Shown: one piece after another, positions 1 through 6,899 of the stretch
Layout: every line of letters starts with the position of its first letter
Numbering within the stretch: the first letter of the stretch is position 1
From: Phascolarctobacterium sp.
Lineage (GTDB): Bacteria > Bacillota > Negativicutes > Acidaminococcales > Acidaminococcaceae
Assembly (NCBI GenBank): GCA_024405645.1
Contig: JAKSOJ010000027.1
Coordinates: forward strand, 1-10,911
Direction of reading: 5' to 3'
DNA: 10,911 nucleotides
Translations under genes and position numbers: made by a program
The notes under the pieces: generated by a model
What the model was told of the DNA's origin: nothing
The model's input: only the letters and a program-made list of their open reading frames with translations
The model's database searches: none

Positions 1-69
1 CGCTGGCCGGTAACGGAGGGTTATACCCTCAGAGCAAACCACCCGTTAGACGGGTGGTGCTGATTTGCG
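1..69 (+). mobile_element. Candidate right end of an IS200/IS605-type element (omega-RNA 3' end), partial
   Basis: Two hairpins lie side by side at the window edge. The first pairs GAGGG (16-20) with CCCTC (26-30). The second is an 8-bp perfect stem, ACCACCCG (38-45) with CGGGTGGT (51-58), with a 5-base loop. It is extended by an outer pairing of GCAA (34-37) with TTGC (65-68). No T-tract follows, so it is not an ordinary terminator. A small hairpin followed by a strong CCACCC-type palindrome resembles the subterminal palindromes and TnpB guide-RNA scaffold at the right end of IS200/IS605 elements; this rests on recollection of the family's general form, not on a match. All three forward frames reach a stop before base 100, and none gives a recognisable transposase C-terminus. 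Alternatives are another structured RNA or a repeated intergenic element. Confidence 0.4.
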
Positions 70-93
70 AAAAGTTAAGTGTTGTGGTATAAT
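65..93 (+). promoter_or_regulatory. Promoter for the DUF512-cobO-der-plsY operon
   Basis: A -35-like TTGCGA (65-70) is followed after exactly 17 bp by a perfect -10 TATAAT (88-93). TG at 85-86 gives an extended -10 (TGGTATAAT). Transcription would start near base 100, leaving a 5' untranslated leader of about 93 bases that is AT-rich and shows no riboswitch-like structure. The -35 element lies in the closing stem of the upstream hairpin. Confidence 0.7.
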
Positions 94-192
94 ATAATAT
101 CTATTTGTGTGCACTTTTATGATATGTGTAATACAGTTTATAGTTATATTTAGAAGATTATACTTTTTAAATAATGGTTAGAGGAATTTTTG

Positions 193-1479
193 ATGTATGG
201 TTTGATTAGTGGCATTAAGCCTCGTAGTATTGCTGAAACTGCTGGCATAAAAGCTGGAGAAAAGCTGCTCAAGGTTAATGACGCACCAATTAAAGATATA
301 ATTGAATTAAGCTTTGCTGCTGCCGATTATCAGGTAGAGTTGGAAATAGAGAATACCCAGGGCGAGGTTCGTAAGCTTGCTATTGAGAAAGCTCCGGACG
401 AAGATCTTGGTTTAGAATTTGAATCTGCAGTTTTTGATAAGATTAAAACCTGCTATAACAAATGCGTTTTCTGTTTCGTTGACCAAATGATTCCCGGCAT
501 GAGACCAGGTCTCTATGTGCGCGATGACGATTATCGCCTCAGCTTCTTATATGGTAATTTTGTAACTCTTACCAATATGAAGGATGAGGATTTTGACCGT
601 ATCATTCAAACACATCTGACTCCTCTCTATGTTAGTGTGCATGCTACAGATCCTGAAGTTCGTTGCAAGATGATGAATAATCGTTTTGCAGGACAATTAA
701 TGGATAGAATTCATCGTTTAATAGATGCTGGCATTCAGCTCCATTGTCAAATCGTCTGTTGTCCTGGCTATAACGACGGGAAAGTTTTGGAAAAGAGTTT
801 CCACGATTTATATTCATTATATCCTGGTGTTCTGACCATGGCTGCTGTTCCTGTGGGTATCACCAAGAATCGTGAGGGACTTGCTCCCATGCGTGGTTTT
901 ACCAAGGAAGAGGCTGCTGAAATAGTAGATATGGTTACCAAGTGGCAAAGAAAATGCCGCAAGGACACTGGTACATCATTTATGTATTTGGGTGATGAAT
1001 TCTACCTTCTAGCTGAAAAGAATTTTCCGCCTAATTCTTGGTACGATGGCTTTCCTCAATTAGAGAATGGTATCGGATCGACACGCAATTTCCTTAATGA
1101 TTGGGAAGCTACATTGAAAACCTTGAAGAACTTTAGACCTAAGGAAGATGCAATTATTCCAGTTGGTGAAGGTGCTTATAAGGTTCTGGCTCCTATAATG
1201 GAGAAATTCAATAAGAAATTTGGCTCTAACCATCAATTTATCGCTGTAAAAAATGAATTCTTTGGTGGTAGAGTTAATGTAACAGGTCTTTTGACTGCAG
1301 GAGATATTTTAAAAGCAATGCCTGAAGGTAAGCATCTGATTATTCCTGCAATAACCTTAAATACAGATAAACTTTTCTTGGATGGCATGACCTACCAAGA
1401 ATTTAAGAACACTTACAAGGGTAAAGTTAGCATTGCAGAAACTGCAACAGAATTACTTCACTTGCTTGTAGAAAGATAA
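193..1479 (+). CDS. DUF512 family radical-SAM-like Fe-S protein with N-terminal PDZ-like domain
   Basis: This is a 428-residue protein of the DUF512 family, whose biochemical role I do not know. Residues about 2-65 look like a PDZ-like domain (it opens GLISGIKPRSIAETAGIKAG). A cysteine cluster C87-X3-C91-X2-C94 follows, the spacing of a radical-SAM [4Fe-4S] site. Family-typical stretches are YVSVHATDPEVR (146-157) and YDGFPQLENGIG (284-295), and the DUF512 region fills the C-terminal half. Length is normal for the family. I choose ATG 193 because AGAGGAA (180-186) sits 6 bases upstream; the adjacent TTG at 190 is spaced too closely. It is the first gene of a four-gene operon, and DUF512 genes commonly neighbour der in Firmicutes, so a link to translation or ribosome assembly is possible but inferred. 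The stop codon overlaps the next gene's ribosome binding site. Confidence 0.9.
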   Translation: MYGLISGIKPRSIAETAGIKAGEKLLKVNDAPIKDIIELSFAAADYQVELEIENTQGEVRKLAIEKAPDEDLGLEFESAVFDKIKTCYNKCVFCFVDQMIPGMRPGLYVRDDDYRLSFLYGNFVTLTNMKDEDFDRIIQTHLTPLYVSVHATDPEVRCKMMNNRFAGQLMDRIHRLIDAGIQLHCQIVCCPGYNDGKVLEKSFHDLYSLYPGVLTMAAVPVGITKNREGLAPMRGFTKEEAAEIVDMVTKWQRKCRKDTGTSFMYLGDEFYLLAEKNFPPNSWYDGFPQLENGIGSTRNFLNDWEATLKTLKNFRPKEDAIIPVGEGAYKVLAPIMEKFNKKFGSNHQFIAVKNEFFGGRVNVTGLLTAGDILKAMPEGKHLIIPAITLNTDKLFLDGMTYQEFKNTYKGKVSIAETATELLHLLVER

Positions 1480-1487
1480 GGAATATT

Positions 1488-1997
1488 ATGCTTCAAGTTT
1501 ACACTGGTACTGGTAAAGGAAAAACTACTGCTTCTCTGGGAGCAGCAGTTAGAGCGTTTGGCTATGGTTACAAAACAATAATGTTCTCTTTCCTCAAGGA
1601 CGATTCAGAATACGGAGAGGCGAGAGCAGCCAAGCAGTTAGATTTTATCGACGTTCGTCAAGTTGGACGTGATGCTTTTGTAAACTTCCATAACCCTGAT
1701 CCAATCGACCTTGAAATGTGTCGTAACGGTTGGGAAATGGCCAAAGAAGCAATATTAAATAAAGAAGCGGGCTTGATCATTTTAGACGAAATGAACATAG
1801 TCCTCTTAACAAAAATGCTTCCTTTAGAAGAGGTTGTTGCCTTTTTAAAGGAGCATAAGCACGATCTAGAGATTATAACAACAGGTCGTGGAGCTCCAGA
1901 AGAGCTTATCAAAATAGCAGACCTTGTTACCGATATGCAGGAAGTAAAGCATTATTTCCATAAGGGCGTATCAAGTCGTAATGGGTTTGATCATTAA
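1488..1997 (+). CDS. cobO: Corrinoid (cob(I)alamin) adenosyltransferase, CobO/BtuR type
   Basis: This 169-residue cytoplasmic enzyme transfers the 5'-deoxyadenosyl group of ATP to the cobalt of reduced corrinoids, giving adenosylcobalamin and triphosphate. A P-loop, TGTGKGKTT, lies at residues 6-14. LDEMN at 99-103 is the Walker B-like strand, and TGRGAP at 132-137 is a CobA/BtuR hallmark. The C-terminus (HYFHKGVSSRNGFDH) has the family's usual KG-x-x-x-R/K-x-G ending. It lacks the longer N-terminal extension of E. coli BtuR, leaving a compact form. The AAGGA at 1478-1482 overlaps the TAA of the DUF512 gene and lies 5 bases before the ATG, so the two genes are tightly coupled. No other cobalamin gene and no cobalamin riboswitch is seen in the window, so this looks like a stand-alone salvage or assimilation gene. 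Confidence 0.93.
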   Translation: MLQVYTGTGKGKTTASLGAAVRAFGYGYKTIMFSFLKDDSEYGEARAAKQLDFIDVRQVGRDAFVNFHNPDPIDLEMCRNGWEMAKEAILNKEAGLIILDEMNIVLLTKMLPLEEVVAFLKEHKHDLEIITTGRGAPEELIKIADLVTDMQEVKHYFHKGVSSRNGFDH

Positions 1998-2045
1998 AAA
2001 GAATTTATTTATACGTTAGTTAGAGAGATTTAAGGAGAAAAGAAA

Positions 2046-3371
2046 ATGGCAAAACCTATAGTTGCAATCGTAGGTCGCCCCAATGTTGGTAAGTCCACAC
2101 TCTTTAATATTTTTGCAAATTCTCGCATTAGTATTGTAGAAGACACCCCGGGCGTAACTCGCGATCGTTTATATGCAACCGCTGAATGGCTTGACCATGA
2201 ATTTATGATGGTTGACACCGGCGGTATTGAAATTGAAACTGATGATGCAATTGTTGTATCTATTCGTGAACAAGCGCAAATCGCTATCAAAGAAGCAGAT
2301 GTAATAGTATTTGTAGTTGACTGTCGTGCTGGTATGATGAAGGATGATGAAGAAGTAGGTCGCATGCTTCTGAAATCTGGCAAACCAGTAATTGTGTGCG
2401 CTAATAAAGCGGATTCTCCTAAACAAGAAATGGAAGGTGCAGAATTCTGGGGCTTAGGCTTTGATACCGTATGCTTTGTTTCTGCATCCAACCACACTGG
2501 TTTAGGCGACCTTTTGGACGAAGTTGTTGCACATTTCCCTGACCAAAGCACTTTAGGTCAAGATGAAGAAGATGAAATTAAAGTTGCACTCATTGGTCGT
2601 CCTAATGTTGGTAAATCTTCTATTTTCAACGCTTTGATTGGCCAAGAACGTAGTATCGTTTCTAACGTTGCTGGTACCACTCGCGATGCTATCGACACCC
2701 CTGTAACACGCGAAGGTCAAAAATTCGTTTTCATCGATACTGCAGGCATGCGTCGTAAAGGCAAAATTGACGAACCTATCGAAAGATATTCTGTAATGCG
2801 TTCTCTGCGTGCTGTAGACCGTAGCGACGTAGTTCTTATGGTTTTTGATGCTGTTGAAGGCGTTACCGAGCAAGATAAAAAGATTGCAGGTTATGCACAC
2901 GAAGCAGGCAAGGGTGTAATCCTTGTAGTTAACAAATGGGATTTGTACGAAAAGGATAATACTTCTACTCTTCGCTACACCGAAATGCTTCGTAAAGAAT
3001 TGGTATTTATGCAATATGCACCAGTTGTTTATGTATCTGCTGTTACTAAGCAAAGAATTCACCGTTTGCCCGAGGTTATCAAATACGTAGCAGAACAAAA
3101 TGCAATGCGTATTTCTACCTCCATTCTTAACCAAGTTATCGAGGACGCAACTGCAATCAATCCGCCTCCTTCTGATAAGGGTGTACGTCTTAAGATTAAA
3201 TACGTTACCCAAGTTAAGATTAAACCTCCGACATTTGTCTTCTTTGTTAACGAGCCGGAAATCATGCACTTCTCCTATCAACGTTATATGGAAAACAAAC
3301 TGCGTGAATCTTTTGGTTTCGAGGGTACACCAATCCAAATTATTGTTAGAGGCAAACAAGACGAAGAATAA
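2046..3371 (+). CDS. der: Ribosome-assembly GTPase Der (EngA)
   Basis: This 441-residue essential GTPase acts in maturation of the 50S ribosomal subunit. Two tandem GTPase domains are complete. Domain 1 has GRPNVGKST (10-18), DTGG (57-60), NKAD (120-123) and SAS (146-148). Domain 2 has GRPNVGKSS (184-192), DTAG (231-234), NKWD (296-299) and SAV (331-333). An acidic linker (DEEDE, about 173-177) joins them, and a KH-like domain occupies about 352-438. The length is typical and no key residue is missing. A good TAAGGAG (2031-2037) precedes the ATG. The gene follows cobO after 48 bases and precedes plsY after 51 bases with no terminator between, so it is probably co-transcribed with both. Confidence 0.98.
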   Translation: MAKPIVAIVGRPNVGKSTLFNIFANSRISIVEDTPGVTRDRLYATAEWLDHEFMMVDTGGIEIETDDAIVVSIREQAQIAIKEADVIVFVVDCRAGMMKDDEEVGRMLLKSGKPVIVCANKADSPKQEMEGAEFWGLGFDTVCFVSASNHTGLGDLLDEVVAHFPDQSTLGQDEEDEIKVALIGRPNVGKSSIFNALIGQERSIVSNVAGTTRDAIDTPVTREGQKFVFIDTAGMRRKGKIDEPIERYSVMRSLRAVDRSDVVLMVFDAVEGVTEQDKKIAGYAHEAGKGVILVVNKWDLYEKDNTSTLRYTEMLRKELVFMQYAPVVYVSAVTKQRIHRLPEVIKYVAEQNAMRISTSILNQVIEDATAINPPPSDKGVRLKIKYVTQVKIKPPTFVFFVNEPEIMHFSYQRYMENKLRESFGFEGTPIQIIVRGKQDEE

Positions 3372-3422
3372 TCGCCTCACAGGAAGTAAGACTTATTAGA
3401 GAAAGCGAGAGATGTTAAGGTC

Positions 3423-4052
3423 ATGGAAAACATAGGCTTTATGCATTATGTGCTGGGCTTTTTAGTAGGCTTTGTTTTTGGTTCAATACCAACAGGCCTG
3501 TGGATTACAAAAGCTCTCCACGGAATTGACATACGTGAATATGGTAGTAATAATATCGGCACCACTAATGTTTACCGCACTGTTGGAGCCAAGACTGCAA
3601 TTATGGTCCTTTTAGCAGATATGCTTAAGGGCGTAGTAGTTGTAGCTCTCCTAAAATGGTACATGGATTCCGATTTATTGATTGTGGCAGCAGCCATGGG
3701 TGCAATTCTAGGACACAATTATTCCTTGTTCCTTGGTTTTAAAGGAGGCAAGGGGGCTGCAACTGGTATGGGCCTCATTGTTTATTTGCTCCCCAAGACA
3801 AGTATCTGTTGCTTCATTATTGCTGCTTTTTGCATCTTCACGACCCGCTATGTAAGTCTTGGTTCTATCATGGCTTCTATTGCTGCTCCTATTTTAACAT
3901 GGTACTTCGGCTATCCCTTGCCTTATGTAGGACTTGCTTTCTTTGGAGGAGGATTTATCGTTCTTCGTCACAAAGCTAATATTCAAAGGCTATTGAATGG
4001 TACCGAAAACAAGATTAAAGAAGGGCATGCAGAAGATTTAAAGAAGAAATAG
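3423..4052 (+). CDS. plsY: Glycerol-3-phosphate acyltransferase PlsY (acyl-phosphate dependent)
   Basis: This is an integral membrane enzyme of up to 209 residues that acylates glycerol-3-phosphate at sn-1 from acyl-phosphate, the first committed step of phospholipid synthesis in most Gram-positive-lineage bacteria. The family signatures are present: GSIPTG (20-25), GSNNIGTTNVYR (41-52), GHNYSLFLGFKGGKGAATG (97-115), SLGSIM (145-150) and HKANIQRLLNGTENK (183-197). Hydrophobic segments fill the rest. The loop GSNNIGTTN varies slightly from the common GSGNIGATN form. The start is uncertain. ATG 3423 has AAGG only 2 bases upstream, which is unusually close. In-frame ATG 3441 gives a 203-residue protein starting MHYVLGFLVG, nearer the usual family N-terminus, but its upstream ATAGG is weak. 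The der-plsY order is common in Firmicutes. It is the last gene before a strong terminator. Confidence 0.95.
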   Translation: MENIGFMHYVLGFLVGFVFGSIPTGLWITKALHGIDIREYGSNNIGTTNVYRTVGAKTAIMVLLADMLKGVVVVALLKWYMDSDLLIVAAAMGAILGHNYSLFLGFKGGKGAATGMGLIVYLLPKTSICCFIIAAFCIFTTRYVSLGSIMASIAAPILTWYFGYPLPYVGLAFFGGGFIVLRHKANIQRLLNGTENKIKEGHAEDLKKK

Positions 4053-4058
4053 CGTACT

Positions 4059-4091
4059 ATCTCCCTTGTTAAGCAAGGGAGATTTCTTTTT
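4059..4091 (+). terminator. Rho-independent terminator after plsY
   Basis: A perfect 10-bp stem pairs ATCTCCCTTG (4059-4068) with CAAGGGAGAT (4074-4083) around a 5-base TTAAG loop. The T-rich tail TTCTTTTT (4084-4091) follows. It starts 7 bases after the plsY stop and closes the DUF512-cobO-der-plsY unit. Confidence 0.93.
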
Positions 4092-4120
4092 GAAAATTCG
4101 GAGTATTAATAACCATAAAG

Positions 4121-4129
4121 TGTTATAAT
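4121..4129 (+). promoter_or_regulatory. Extended -10 promoter for the hydrolase-transporter operon
   Basis: TGTTATAAT is a perfect extended -10 (TGnTATAAT). No good -35 lies 16-18 bp upstream, which is usual for this promoter class. Transcription would start near 4136 and give a leader of about 27 bases. It lies just after the plsY terminator, so the next operon is independently transcribed. Confidence 0.7.
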
Positions 4130-4162
4130 TAACTAGATAGATTATAAAGGAGGCATAAACTC

Positions 4163-5146
4163 ATGAAATTATTAAAGGTTTGCACATTAGCAATGTCTTT
4201 GTTTATTGGCACAGCTTGCTTTGCAAAAGATAGTTTAGCTTTCGATAATAAAATAGATTATGCTGATAAAGCGAATTGGGCTTGTTTAGAGCTTGAAAAG
4301 GATAAACCTGTTGATGTATTTTTCGTTGCTCCTACCGTTGATATGGGAAAGGATGGCAATCTTAATGCGTCTTTGAATGCTACATATAAGCAAAAATTTA
4401 TAGGTGCTACTAATATGGAACGTGGTATATATGACCATGTTGGTCGAATCATCGCACCATATTATCGCCAAGCTACCTTTGCCATTTATAGTATGTCCTT
4501 AGAAGACCAGGAAAAATATTTGGTACCAGCTTATTCTGACATTCGTGACGCTTTTAAATATTATCTGGATAATTATAATAATGATCGTCCTTTAATATTG
4601 GCAGGCTTTTCTCAAGGCTCCGATATGATTATACGTTTATTAAAGGAATTCTATGCGGACAGAAAGTACCAAAAGAAATTAATCGCAGCATATTGCGTTG
4701 GTTGGCGTTTGACTAAGGCGGAAAAGCAGGCTAATCCTCATTTAAAGCTTGCTAAAAGGGAAAAGGACCTTGGCGGAATCATCCTTTTTAATTCTGAAAC
4801 TAAGGGAATTACCAAAAGCATTATGATTCCTGAAAACTTTAAAACCTATTGCATCAATCCTTTGAGTTGGAAAACTAATACCAAGCTTGCTGATAAAAAG
4901 CTTAATCTTGGAGCATGTTTTACTGATTATAGCGGAAAAATCAATAAGGAAGTTCCGCATATGACTGGTGCTTATATTGACAAGAACCGCGGCTGTTTAG
5001 TCGTTCCAGATGTTAATCCCAAAGAATATCCGGCACATATAGTTCTAGACGGCATCTTCCATATCTACGACTATCAATTCTTCTACAGAAATTTACAAGC
5101 AAATGTAAAGACTCGTACAGATGCTTATTTAAGCAAACATAAATAG
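4163..5146 (+). CDS. Secreted DUF3089 family alpha/beta hydrolase
   Basis: This 327-residue protein resembles the DUF3089 group of alpha/beta hydrolases (predicted lipase/esterase-like); the substrate is unknown. Residues 1-21 form a signal peptide: K2 and K5, hydrophobic core to about 17, probable signal peptidase I cleavage after A21 (CFA|KD). The cysteine at 19 lacks a convincing lipobox, so a lipoprotein is less likely. DVFFVAPTVD (51-60) matches the family's first core strand. The nucleophile elbow GFSQG has Ser150. Near the C-terminus, GIFHIYDYQFFYRNL (297-311) fits the conserved His region, with H300 the probable catalytic base; I cannot place the catalytic acid with confidence. The start is fixed by a strong AAAGGAGG (4146-4153). 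The next gene begins directly after the TAG stop and in the same frame. The pairing suggests extracytoplasmic cleavage of a substrate whose product the neighbour may transport, which is inference. Confidence 0.82.
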   Translation: MKLLKVCTLAMSLFIGTACFAKDSLAFDNKIDYADKANWACLELEKDKPVDVFFVAPTVDMGKDGNLNASLNATYKQKFIGATNMERGIYDHVGRIIAPYYRQATFAIYSMSLEDQEKYLVPAYSDIRDAFKYYLDNYNNDRPLILAGFSQGSDMIIRLLKEFYADRKYQKKLIAAYCVGWRLTKAEKQANPHLKLAKREKDLGGIILFNSETKGITKSIMIPENFKTYCINPLSWKTNTKLADKKLNLGACFTDYSGKINKEVPHMTGAYIDKNRGCLVVPDVNPKEYPAHIVLDGIFHIYDYQFFYRNLQANVKTRTDAYLSKHK

Positions 5147-6199
5147 ATGAAAGATTTTAAAGAAATATGTAAATATACTGGAGCTATAATTGCTTGGGTA
5201 GTTGGGGGAGGATTTGCCACTGGGCAGGAGGTATTACGCTTTTATTCTGCCTATGGCTGGGAAAGCTACATTATCATTGCCATCGACCTGGTTTTATTTA
5301 CGCTCATAGTTAGATCCTTGCTTGTCTGTGGCTTCGAGCACAAGGATGACCAAGACTTTCATCCATATAAATTCTACTGTGGAACAAAGCTATCCAAATT
5401 TTATTACCTTATGGTTAATTTGGGACTCATTCTGCATATTGGCATGCTCATTAGCGCGGGCGGAACAACTTTAAACGAATACTACGAGTTTAACAGATTT
5501 CTAGGCTCTGTTGCTTTTGCAGTTGGGCTTTTGATAGTCTATCTATCAGGCTTCAATAATATGGTTTCTATCATTTCCAAGCTTGGCCCCTTGGTAATTC
5601 TGTTTGTTGTACTTGTAGGTTTCTACTGTACGACCAGGGATTTGGGCAATTTTCAGCATTTGGAAAAGTCTATCGAAGCCTTAAGTGACAAAATTATTGG
5701 CTATAACTGGCTATATTCTGCTATTCTTTATGCCTCTAGCAATTTTGTAGCTTCTGCTTTTTATTTTACTGCTTTGGGCAAACACTGCTCTTCAAGAAAG
5801 GTTGTCAATATTAGCGCAGTACTAGGCTGCGGAATTTTGATGCTTACAATATGTATGGTTAGCTCTGCAATCCTTCTCAATGGAGAAGCTATTGCAGCTT
5901 ATGACGTTCCTAATGTATTTTTAGCTACAAGCATTTCACCATTCTTAAGTAGTTTTGTAACTGTTTTGCTGTGTTTAGCCATGTTTGGCTCTTCCTGTGC
6001 AGATGTATGGAGCTTTTCGTCTCAGTTTTTTAAAGAAAACAAACGTAAAAACCAAATCTTTGCGACTTGCGTTTTAACCGGTTGCTTATGCTTTGGTATG
6101 CTTCCTTTTAGTACCGTTTTAGGCATTATTGGACCTGTAAATGGTATTGGAGGATTTATCTTTATGTGTTTAGTAATATACAAGGGCTTTAGCTTGTAA
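5147..6199 (+). CDS. YkvI-like membrane protein, probable APC-superfamily transporter
   Basis: This 350-residue polytopic membrane protein has about ten hydrophobic segments. It resembles the uncharacterised YkvI family (COG3949), thought to adopt an amino-acid-transporter-like fold; the substrate is unknown. The N-terminal stretch AWVVGGGFATGQEVLRF (16-32) is the family hallmark: a glycine-rich break in the first helix followed by Q-E, as in substrate/ion sites of related transporters. The length is normal. The ATG follows the upstream TAG immediately and there is no recognisable Shine-Dalgarno in the preceding 15 bases, so translation probably depends on termination and reinitiation from the hydrolase gene. 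No other in-frame ATG lies near the N-terminus. Eight bases separate its end from the next start or less, since its TAA overlaps the next gene's ribosome binding site. Confidence 0.82.
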   Translation: MKDFKEICKYTGAIIAWVVGGGFATGQEVLRFYSAYGWESYIIIAIDLVLFTLIVRSLLVCGFEHKDDQDFHPYKFYCGTKLSKFYYLMVNLGLILHIGMLISAGGTTLNEYYEFNRFLGSVAFAVGLLIVYLSGFNNMVSIISKLGPLVILFVVLVGFYCTTRDLGNFQHLEKSIEALSDKIIGYNWLYSAILYASSNFVASAFYFTALGKHCSSRKVVNISAVLGCGILMLTICMVSSAILLNGEAIAAYDVPNVFLATSISPFLSSFVTVLLCLAMFGSSCADVWSFSSQFFKENKRKNQIFATCVLTGCLCFGMLPFSTVLGIIGPVNGIGGFIFMCLVIYKGFSL

Positions 6200-6209
6200 G
6201 GAGTTTTTG

Positions 6210-6836
6210 ATGATTAAAGGTGTACTTTTAGATTTTGATGGCACAATAGCCAATACAGGCGAACTGATTCTTTCTTCCTTCGCCTATGCAGTAAGAACTT
6301 GCTTGGGCCGAGAAGCAAAGCGGGAAGAAATGCTTGCAACCTTTGGACTTGTTATTCACGACGCATTCTTTATGTTTACACAGGATGAAGAAAAAATCAC
6401 AGAAATGCGTGATGTTTATAGAGAAACCCACAATAAAAACCACGATAGAATGATTAAAATTTATCCAGGAGTTAAGGAAGCATTTGAGTCTTGGAAAAAG
6501 CAAGGCATAAAAATAGGGGTAGTAACAAGTAAAAAATCTCCTATGGTAACTCATGGATTAGAGATTTTAGGGCTGCGCGAATACGTTGACGCAATTGTCG
6601 CAGCAGACCATGTTACTAATGGCAAGCCCGATCCAGAACCAATGCTCATGGGCTTAAAAATGCTTGGTTTGAAACCTGAAGAATGTGTAGTGATAGGTGA
6701 TAGCCCCTTTGATATTATGAGCGGCAGAAGGGCAGGTATGAAGGCTTATGCTGTGTCTTATACCGATTTAGACAAAACTAGATTCGGAGGCGAGGGGGAA
6801 CCTACTGCCTGGATTGATAGTTTAGAAGATTTATGA
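6210..6836 (+). CDS. HAD-superfamily phosphatase, PpaX/phosphoglycolate phosphatase-like
   Basis: This 208-residue cytoplasmic HAD hydrolase has all four motifs. Motif I is DFDGT (nucleophile D8, general acid/base D10). Motif II is VVTSKKS (around T106-S107). The conserved lysine K139 is in GKPDPEP. Motif IV is GDSPFD (163-168). A helical cap lies between about 15 and 85. From memory, several stretches resemble Bacillus PpaX (pyrophosphatase acting on the PPi released by HPr kinase/phosphorylase): N-T-x-E-L-I-x-S-S-F after motif I, HDAF in the cap, and KPDPEP. PpaX or a phosphoglycolate phosphatase are therefore the leading readings, and sequence alone does not decide. ATG 6210 is preferred over TTG 6207 because AAGGAG (6198-6203) sits 6 bases upstream; this site overlaps the transporter's stop codon. 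It is the last gene of its operon. Confidence 0.85.
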   Translation: MIKGVLLDFDGTIANTGELILSSFAYAVRTCLGREAKREEMLATFGLVIHDAFFMFTQDEEKITEMRDVYRETHNKNHDRMIKIYPGVKEAFESWKKQGIKIGVVTSKKSPMVTHGLEILGLREYVDAIVAADHVTNGKPDPEPMLMGLKMLGLKPEECVVIGDSPFDIMSGRRAGMKAYAVSYTDLDKTRFGGEGEPTAWIDSLEDL

Positions 6837-6842
6837 CAAATA

Positions 6843-6879
6843 AAAAAGTCTCTCTGATATTTCTTCAGAGAGACTTTTT
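6843..6879. terminator. Bidirectional terminator between convergent genes
   Basis: A perfect 15-bp stem (6843-6857 with 6865-6879) has a 7-base loop. It is flanked by an A-tract on the left and a T-tract on the right, which form its base. It reads as a terminator on both strands, serving the plus-strand HAD gene ending at 6836 and the minus-strand symporter gene ending at 6900. Confidence 0.93.
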
Positions 6880-6899
6880 GCTTACTTATGTCTTTGTTA

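Noticed and set aside
16..68. Ordinary rho-independent terminator of an upstream gene
   Set aside because: The stem is strong but the bases after it are GCTGATTTGCG, with no T-tract.
100..192. Cobalamin riboswitch upstream of the operon containing cobO
   Set aside because: The leader is only about 93 AT-rich bases, far too short, and no B12-box-like block is visible.
2030..2551. Open frame of 173 codons on the minus strand opposite the start of der
   Set aside because: Serine- and threonine-rich product with no family resemblance, opposite an intact GTPase domain.
2553..3380. Long open frame of 275 codons on the minus strand opposite der
   Set aside because: It begins at a GTG with no ribosome binding site, its translation has no recognisable domain, and it lies wholly opposite a fully intact der. 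It is a codon-usage shadow.
3100..3399. Open frame of 99 codons on the plus strand inside the end of der
   Set aside because: It is out of frame with der, overlaps its KH-like region and has no ribosome binding site or domain.
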